Origin: Flavobacterium beibuense F44-8 | GTDB lineage: Bacteria > Bacteroidota > Bacteroidia > Flavobacteriales > Flavobacteriaceae | Direction of reading: 5' to 3' | Assembly (NCBI RefSeq): GCF_000769915.1 | Contig: NZ_JRLV01000004.1 | Location: forward strand, 225,835 to 289,834 | DNA length: 64,000 nt | Notes under the pieces: model-generated | Database searches by the model: none | What the model was told of the DNA's origin: nothing | The model's input: only the letters and a program-made list of their open reading frames with translations | Program-made: the position numbers and the translations under genes | Part shown: positions 54,291 through 61,000 of the stretch, in pieces | Numbering within the stretch: the stretch's first letter is position 1 | Layout of the letters: each line of letters opens with the position of its first letter

Positions 54291-54710
54291 ATGGATATCA
54301 GAGAGATTCAGGAAGAGATAGTAGACGAATTTTCAATGTTTGATGATTGGGAAGAGCGTTACCAGTATGTAATTGATTTAGGTAACTCGCTTCCGCTGAT
54401 TGATGAGCAATATAAAACCGAGGAGAATATCATAAAAGGATGCCAAAGCAAAGTTTGGCTTCATGGCGAGCAAAAGGACGATAATATTGTTTTTACTGCC
54501 GATAGTGATGCTATACTTACCAAAGGTATTATAGCAATACTTATAAGGGTATTCTCTAACCAGAAAGCAGCCGATATACTGGAGGCCAATATGTCTTTTA
54601 TCGATGAGATAGGACTTAAAGAACATTTATCGCCTACCAGAGCAAACGGACTGGTTTCTATGATTAAACAGATTAAAATGTATGCCCTGGCATTCCAGGC
54701 TAAAAACTAA
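54291..54710 (+). CDS. sufE: SufE sulfur-acceptor protein
   Basis: 139-residue SufE that accepts persulfide from SufS and passes it to the SufBCD scaffold. The acceptor Cys51 is in NIIKGCQSKVWL. Other family segments are DWEERYQYVIDLG, FTADSDAILTKGIIAILIRVFS (quoted in part), and the C-terminal LSPTRANGLVSMIKQIK. It sits 6 bp after the lipoprotein and 6 bp before the sufT-like gene. Confidence 0.95.
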   Translation: MDIREIQEEIVDEFSMFDDWEERYQYVIDLGNSLPLIDEQYKTEENIIKGCQSKVWLHGEQKDDNIVFTADSDAILTKGIIAILIRVFSNQKAADILEANMSFIDEIGLKEHLSPTRANGLVSMIKQIKMYALAFQAKN

Positions 54711-54716
54711 AATACT

Positions 54717-55040
54717 ATGGAACAGCAAATTGATACTGCACAGCTGGGGGAAGAAATTGTAAAGGTTTTAAAAACTATTTATGACCCTGAAATTCCGGTT
54801 GATATTTACGAACTGGGACTGATATATGATGTAATGGTGAATACAGATCATGAGGTAAAAATCCTTATGACCCTTACATCACCAAACTGCCCTGTGGCAG
54901 AAAGCCTTCCGCAGGAAGTAGAAGAAAAAATTACCAAAATTGAAGGTGTAAAAGCTGCTGAGGTTGAGATTACTTTTGATCCGCCCTGGACACGCGACCT
55001 TATGAGCGAAGAGGCTAAGCTGGAGCTTGGTATGCTTTAA
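54717..55040 (+). CDS. SUF-associated DUF59 (MIP18-like, SufT-type) protein
   Basis: 107-residue DUF59 protein. Conserved features are KTIYDPEIPVDIYELGLIYDV, MTLTSPNCPVAESLPQEVE with the family Cys, and the ending VEITFDPPWTRDLMSEEAKLELG (quoted in parts). In Bacteroidota it is annotated as a SUF-system assembly protein; homologues (SufT, cytosolic MIP18) help cluster maturation. It is the last gene of the sufS-lipoprotein-sufE run. Confidence 0.92.
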   Translation: MEQQIDTAQLGEEIVKVLKTIYDPEIPVDIYELGLIYDVMVNTDHEVKILMTLTSPNCPVAESLPQEVEEKITKIEGVKAAEVEITFDPPWTRDLMSEEAKLELGML

Positions 55041-55076
55041 AGAAGTGTTAAGTCATCAGTTGCATTGAGCACAGTT

Positions 55077-55152
55077 TGTCATTCTGAATGAAGGGAAACG
55101 AAATAAAGAACCTCAGGTTGTATTTAGAGATCCTTCCTTTGTCAGGATGACA
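55077..55152. repeat. Intergenic terminal-inverted-repeat element (76 bp)
   Basis: Ends TGTCATTCTGA (55077-55087) and TCAGGATGACA (55142-55152) are inverted repeats with one G-U type mismatch. The inside contains the phrase AGAGATCCTTCC. Elements of this wording recur in intergenic regions of many Bacteroidota genomes and probably spread as small non-autonomous repeats. Only one copy is seen in this window. Confidence 0.6.
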
Positions 55153-55170
55153 ACCTCTAATGTATATATA

Positions 55171-55686
55171 ATGGAACAAGAAGAAATAGTAAACAGGGTA
55201 GCAAACAGTGCCCTACAGGTTTTTGACCTTGAAGATTATTACCCGAAAGAAGAACGTATAGCTATAGATATTACGCAATGGCTTTGGCAGGGACTGGTGC
55301 TTAAGGAAAAAGATTTTCGTGAGGCGCTAAAAGACCATAACTGGGAACAGTATCAGGATAAGTATGTGGCAATATACTGCAGTGAAGATGCCATTGTACC
55401 CGCATGGGCCTATATGCTTATTACTTCATACTTACAGCCTTTTGCTAAAAGTGTAATGCAGGGAGAACTACATCAGCTTGATGTGAAGATATATAACGAT
55501 ATCCTTAACGGATTAGACTATTCTTCTTATGAAGGAAAACCTGTAATCATTAAGGGATGTTCACACAAGCCGGTACCCGAAGAGGCTTATATGTTAGCCA
55601 TGCAAAAATTAATGCCTGTAGCCAGAAGCATTATGTTTGGAGAGGCCTGTTCATCAGTACCTTTATACAAAAAGCCTAAGGTTTAA
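55171..55686 (+). CDS. DUF2480 family protein
   Basis: 171 residues from ATG 55171. An in-frame ATG at 55147 lies inside the repeat element and would add eight residues of repeat-derived sequence, so 55171 is preferred. The protein matches DUF2480: EEIVNRVANSALQVFDLEDYYP, IDITQWLWQGLVLKEKDFRE, VAIYCSEDAIVPAWAYMLI (quoted in parts), and C-terminal IIKGCSHKPVPEEAYMLAM. It has no signal peptide and is cytoplasmic. Function is unknown, but the family is frequently next to SUF genes in Bacteroidota, which suggests a link with Fe-S assembly (inference). Confidence 0.87.
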   Translation: MEQEEIVNRVANSALQVFDLEDYYPKEERIAIDITQWLWQGLVLKEKDFREALKDHNWEQYQDKYVAIYCSEDAIVPAWAYMLITSYLQPFAKSVMQGELHQLDVKIYNDILNGLDYSSYEGKPVIIKGCSHKPVPEEAYMLAMQKLMPVARSIMFGEACSSVPLYKKPKV

Positions 55687-55722
55687 CTTTTTGTTAACTG
55701 TACGGTTTTACTGCTATTTATA

Positions 55723-55730
55723 TATATTTG
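55723..55730 (+). promoter_or_regulatory. -7 promoter element of the DUF3078 gene
   Basis: TATATTTG matches TAnnTTTG, 23 bp before the ATG. No clear -33 box is seen. Confidence 0.5.
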
Positions 55731-55753
55731 TGTAAAACCCCAACACAGTTATT

Positions 55754-56638
55754 ATGAAAAAAGTACTATTTGCAGTAGCGTTATTTGGTTTTATAACGGC
55801 TAAGGCACAGGATCAGAATGCCGTGGCGGCCGATAACGATACCATTGGCCCATGGACGAAAAAAGGGAACGCATCCTTATTGTTTAACCAGTCAACTTTT
55901 GACAACTGGATTGCCGGTGGTGAAAACAACATATCGGGGAGTGTAGGTATAAACTACGATATAAACTACAAAAAAGGCCCGTGGACGTGGGATAATAAGT
56001 TTATTGGTGCCTACGGTCTTGTAAGAACTAAAAACAGCTCATTTACCAAGAAAACCGATGATAAGATAGAAATCAATTCGGTATTAGGTAAACAGGCAAC
56101 CGAAAGATGGTACTATTCAGCCTTTTTAAACTTTAAAACCCAGTTTGCAAAAGGATACAAATACGGAACCGATGAAAACGGTGCAGAGATAAGAGACGAA
56201 TATACTAACTTTATGTCTCCGGGTTACTTGCTTTTTGGTCCGGGTATGTTGTATAAAAAGGACGATAACTTTAAGATAAACCTGTCTCCTGCTACTTCAA
56301 AAATTACTTTTGTAGATAAGAACTTTACCCTGCCCGATGCTGCTTATTTTGGTGTGGACGAGGGTAAGTCAATGCGCTATGAGCTGGGTTTCAATGCATC
56401 GGCTTACTATAAGGTTGAGGTGTGGGAAAACGTATCGTTTGAAAACATACTTAACCTGTATTCCAACTACCTTGAAGATCCTCAAAATGTCGATTTGGAC
56501 TATCAGCTTAACATAGTAATGAAAATAAACCGTTACTTAACCACTAACCTGTCGTTCCAAACAATTTATGACGATAATGCCTATAGAGGTTTCCAGATAC
56601 GTCAGGTGTTTGGTGTAGCCGTTAATTACGGATTTTAA
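55754..56638 (+). CDS. DUF3078 domain-containing outer-membrane protein
   Basis: 294-residue exported protein. An SPI signal (MKKVLFAVALFGFITAKAQ) is followed by the DUF3078 pattern GPWTKKGNASLLFNQSTFDNWIAGGENNISG (quoted in part). Alternating beta strands follow to a terminal RQVFGVAVNYGF, an outer-membrane barrel end signal. The family is widespread in Bacteroidota and uncharacterised. It is monocistronic, with its own promoter and terminator. Confidence 0.9.
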   Translation: MKKVLFAVALFGFITAKAQDQNAVAADNDTIGPWTKKGNASLLFNQSTFDNWIAGGENNISGSVGINYDINYKKGPWTWDNKFIGAYGLVRTKNSSFTKKTDDKIEINSVLGKQATERWYYSAFLNFKTQFAKGYKYGTDENGAEIRDEYTNFMSPGYLLFGPGMLYKKDDNFKINLSPATSKITFVDKNFTLPDAAYFGVDEGKSMRYELGFNASAYYKVEVWENVSFENILNLYSNYLEDPQNVDLDYQLNIVMKINRYLTTNLSFQTIYDDNAYRGFQIRQVFGVAVNYGF

Positions 56639-56662
56639 TTAGAAAAGGCATAACATAAAAAC

Positions 56663-56694
56663 AAAAATCCGGCGCTGTAAAGGCCGGATTTTCT
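56663..56694. terminator. Bidirectional terminator between DUF3078 gene and hflX
   Basis: AAAATCCGGC (56664-56673) with GCCGGATTTT (56683-56692), loop GCTGTAAAG, with A- and T-tracts for both strands. Confidence 0.85.
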
Positions 56695-57927
56695 TTATTC
56701 TTTTTCCTCAGAATGATTTTCCTTATAATCAGGATAAAGGAAATTGTTATAAGGAAAACGTGTTATGTGTATTTCTCTAACAGCCTCATAGACTTTTTCC
56801 CTAAATTCTTCGAAATTTTCTTTGTTAGTTGCCGAGATGAAAAGTGCATTTTTCTCTCCAACATTGCTCATCCAGGTAGCTTTCCACTCTTCCAGGCTAT
56901 AATGCTTCGATGTCCTTTCTGTCATCAAATCATCTTCATCAATTACAAGAGGTTTATAAGCGTCAATTTTATTGAAAACCATTATAGTAGGCTTGTCAAT
57001 ACTGTCAATATCCTGTAAGATTTGGTTAACCGATGCAATGTGATCTTCAAAGTCAGGATGCGAAATATCTACAACATGTAAAAGCAGGTCGGCTTCACGA
57101 ACTTCGTCCAGTGTACTTTTAAACGATTCAACCAGCTGAGTAGGTAGTTTTCTGATAAAACCAACAGTGTCTGATAAAAGGAACGGAAGGTTTTTAATTA
57201 CAACCTTTCTTACTGTAGTATCAAGTGTAGCAAACAGCTTGTTCTCTACAAACACCTCACTTTTACTTATGGTATTCATAAGGGTAGACTTACCTACGTT
57301 GGTATATCCTACAAGAGCAACCCTAACTAAAGCCCCGCGATTGCTTCGCTGCACAGACATTTGTTTGTCAATGGTTTTGATTTTGTCTTTTAAAAGGGCA
57401 ATCCTGTCCCTAACAATACGACGGTCGGTCTCAATTTCAGTTTCACCGGGACCACGCATACCAATACCACCCCTTTGTCTTTCAAGGTGTGTCCACATTC
57501 CTGACAGTCTTGGTAACAGGTATTGGCATTGTGCTAACTCTACCTGTGTACGGGCATATGAGGTTTGTGCCCTTTGGGCAAAAATATCGAGTATAAGATT
57601 TGTTCTGTCAAGCACCTTACATTCACCAAAAATCTTTGTTATATTTTTTTGTTGAGCAGGCGATAATTCATCATCAAAAATCACGGTCGAAATATCTTTT
57701 TCTTTAATGAAATGATGAATTTCATCCATTTTTCCGGTACCCAAAAAGGTTTTAGGGTTAGGTTTCTCCATTTTTTGTGAAAAACGCTTTATCACCTCAC
57801 CTCCGGCTGTAAAGGTTAAAAATTCTAGCTCATCAAGGTACTCAGATAGCTTCTCTTCCGTCTGATTTTGGGTTATAATTCCAACAATTACAGTTTTTTC
57901 AAACTTAATTTCTTCTTTCTCCAGCAT
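56695..57927 (-). CDS. hflX: Ribosome-associated GTPase HflX
   Basis: 410-residue GTPase that binds the 50S subunit and splits stalled ribosomes. The N-terminal HflX domain has FTAGGEVIKRFSQKMEKPNPKTFLGTGK and VIFDDELSPAQQKNI, followed by DRTNLILDIFAQRAQT and the glycine-rich linker RGGIGMRGPGETEIETDRR. The G domain has G1 VGYTNVGKSTLM (near residue 207), G3 LLSDTVGFIRKLP and G4 FNKID. Length is normal. It is monocistronic; a -7 box lies 20 bp upstream. Confidence 0.96.
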   Translation of the reverse strand: MLEKEEIKFEKTVIVGIITQNQTEEKLSEYLDELEFLTFTAGGEVIKRFSQKMEKPNPKTFLGTGKMDEIHHFIKEKDISTVIFDDELSPAQQKNITKIFGECKVLDRTNLILDIFAQRAQTSYARTQVELAQCQYLLPRLSGMWTHLERQRGGIGMRGPGETEIETDRRIVRDRIALLKDKIKTIDKQMSVQRSNRGALVRVALVGYTNVGKSTLMNTISKSEVFVENKLFATLDTTVRKVVIKNLPFLLSDTVGFIRKLPTQLVESFKSTLDEVREADLLLHVVDISHPDFEDHIASVNQILQDIDSIDKPTIMVFNKIDAYKPLVIDEDDLMTERTSKHYSLEEWKATWMSNVGEKNALFISATNKENFEEFREKVYEAVREIHITRFPYNNFLYPDYKENHSEEKE

Positions 57928-57946
57928 AAATGTTATTTAAAGAGTG

Positions 57947-57954
57947 CAAAAATA
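57947..57954 (-). promoter_or_regulatory. -7 promoter element of hflX
   Basis: On the minus strand TATTTTTG matches TAnnTTTG, 20 bp before the hflX ATG. Confidence 0.5.
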
Positions 57955-58049
57955 CAAAATATATGAAAGTTGATTTTGTAAAAAAATCGAGGATAATTTA
58001 ATGAAAACGTTAAATGAAAACAAAAAGTTACTAAAATGTTATATTTTTT

Positions 58050-58057
58050 TAATTTTG
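58050..58057 (+). promoter_or_regulatory. -7 promoter element of the giant secreted protein gene
   Basis: TAATTTTG matches TAnnTTTG, 34 bp before the ATG at 58091. A TTA at the -33 distance is a partial match. Confidence 0.45.
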
Positions 58058-58090
58058 ATTCCTTAATTCTACCAAAACTAACATAATTCT

Positions 58091-61000
58091 ATGAGAAAAT
58101 TTACTTTCATGATTTTCATGTCATTATTTTCTATTGCCAGTTTTGGACAATTGGCAATGGAAGGTTTTGAGACATGGCCCCCAACAGATTGGGGAATTTA
58201 TGACAACGGTGTAGGTACTGGTACGACTACCACTTGGGTACAAAGCCCATTAGGAAGTCCTATTCAGCCTCCTTTTGAAGGCGATTATGCCGCTTACATC
58301 GCTGCGCAAAGCGTACCTTCGGGTACACCTGAAGACTGGTTGGTAACACCACAGTTTACCGCACCTGCTAACCCGCAGTTGCGTTTTTATTCGAGAACGG
58401 TACAGCCAGGATCGCAAGGAACAGTTTTAAAAGTGATGATTTCTACTTCATCAGATCCGTCAACTTTGGCAGATTATACTTTGCTTGAAGAGTGGAATGA
58501 TGACGAAATCAGTGCTAGTGCTTATCAACTTACAACTGTAAACCTGCCAGCTGATGCAGTAGGAGAGGATGTTTATGTTGCCTTTGTAAGATCTGGAGGA
58601 AACAGCGGTGGAGGTGATCACTGGCTGGTAGACAACGTAAGTGTTGTACAGCAATGTTTGGCTCCTACTAACCTAACATTTACTAACCCTGGGTTAGACA
58701 GTGTAGATCTTAACTGGGATGCTAATGGTGCTACAGCATGGGAAATAGAGATAGTTCCTATAGATGAAGCGCCTACAGGTGTTGGTGTACCATATACAGG
58801 TACATTGCCATATCAGGCAACAGGACTTGAATCAAGTACTGTTTACAAAGTTTATGTGCGTTCGGTTTGTGATACTGACGGTAATGTAAGTGACTGGACC
58901 AATCCGCTTAACTTTAGTACCGTGGCACTTGGAGCAACCTGTGCTGCACCTATAGAGATTACTTCTTTACCGTACTCTACTACAGATAATACAGCGGGCT
59001 ATGGAGATGACTACAGTGGTTCTCCCGGTGCTTCAGGCTGTGGAACAACTAATTTTTACCTTAACGGTGACGATGTTGTTTATGCATATACAGCACCAAC
59101 AGACGGTGTAATTAGTATTGATGCAACTGATTTAGGGAGCTTTGCAGGAGTTTTTGTTTATCAAAGCTGTGACGATATAGGTGTTAACTGTATTAACGGT
59201 GGAACTGGTAACGGTACAAACCCTATCTCTATGCCAATAGTAAACGTTACAGCAGGTATTACATACTATATTGTAATATCTACATGGGCATCTCCTCAGT
59301 CAACACCGTATACTTTAACAGTACAGGTTGTTAACTGTGCGCCGCCTACAAACTTAACGGCAACAAATGTTGATGATGCATCTGCAGATCTTTCATGGGA
59401 TGCAAATGGTGCTACATCATGGGAAATGGTAATTCAGGACAACGGTGCAGGCATTCCTGCTGGTGCCGGTACTACAGTAGCTACAAACGTTAACTTTGAT
59501 GCTACTGCAAAAACAGACGGTACTCCGTTTGCTCCTTCAACTAACTATGAATACTATGTAAGAGCAGATTGTAACGATGGTACTTTTAGTGCCTGGGCAG
59601 GACCTTTTGCTTTTACAACTACACAAATACCGGGTAACCTGGATTATAGTGATGATTTTGAAACAGTATCAGGCTGGACATTAAGCAATGGTACCTCAGT
59701 TAATAAATGGATTATAGGTAACGCTGTAAACAATGGTGGTACTCAATCACTTTATATCACTAATGATGACGGAGTTTCTAACGCCTATACAAATTCAACT
59801 AATACGGTTGTTCACGCCTATAGAGATATTCAAATGCCGGCAGCGATAGATGCATTAACATTATCTTTTGACTGGAGAGCAGATGGTGAAAGTACTTTCG
59901 ATTACTTAAGAGTATGGTTAGTACCTGCTACATTCAATCCTGTACAGGGTACTTTAATTAATAATACTAACGGTGTACAAATAGGGGGTAACCATAATCA
60001 GAATGCTACCTTTACTACCGAAGAGTATTATATTAATGCTTCTGCTTACGCAGGTCAGGTAATGAGACTTGTATTTGAGTGGAGAAACGATGGCGGTGGA
60101 GGTGAAAATCCACCTGCTGCTATAGATAACGTTAATTTTGAGTTTGTTGATTGTCCAATTCCAACAAATCTAACAGCTGGTAGTGAAACTTTAAACGGTG
60201 CTACTTTTGACTGGGACGGACCAACATCTTCAACTCCTACGTTTGACTACTATATAAGTGAAGATAATACAGCTCCTGCCGATACTACAACTCCTACAGG
60301 TAACGTATCTGCCGAAGATGTAACCTTAAACAATTTAACTCCGTCTACAATGTATCACTTCTGGGTAAGAAGTAACTGTGGTAGCGGAAGTACAAGTTTA
60401 TGGGTTGGACCTGTAATAATAAATACGTTGCAAATTCCGGCGCAGCTTGATTTTAGTGATGATTTTGAAGGAACAATAAACTGGACATTAAATAACGGTA
60501 CACAACCTAACCAATGGATAGTGGGTACTGCTACAAGTAATGGTTCGGGAAGCTCTCTTTATATTACCAATGACGGAGGTGTGACAAACGCCTACACTAA
60601 TGATGAAGAATCAATTGTTCATGCATACAGAGATATTGAAATTCCTGCAGGTGCAGAAGACTTATATCTTACGTTTGATTGGAAAGGACAAGGAGAGAGT
60701 ACTTATGATTATATGAGAGTATGGATTGTTCCGGTTACTTTTAATCCGGTAACAGGTACTCAGATTAACGGTGGTAATGGAGATCAGATAGGCGGCAATT
60801 ATAATCAGAATACTTCATGGATGTCTGAAGCTTTTGTTGTACCAGCTACAGATTATGAAGGAACAACCATCCGACTGGTGTTTGAGTGGAGAAACGATGG
60901 TTTTTTTGGAGACAACCCTCCGGCAGCTGTAGATAATGTTAACCTTTCTCTTATTACATGTCCGGCTCCTGATAATTTAATTGTAGATAATTTAACGCAA

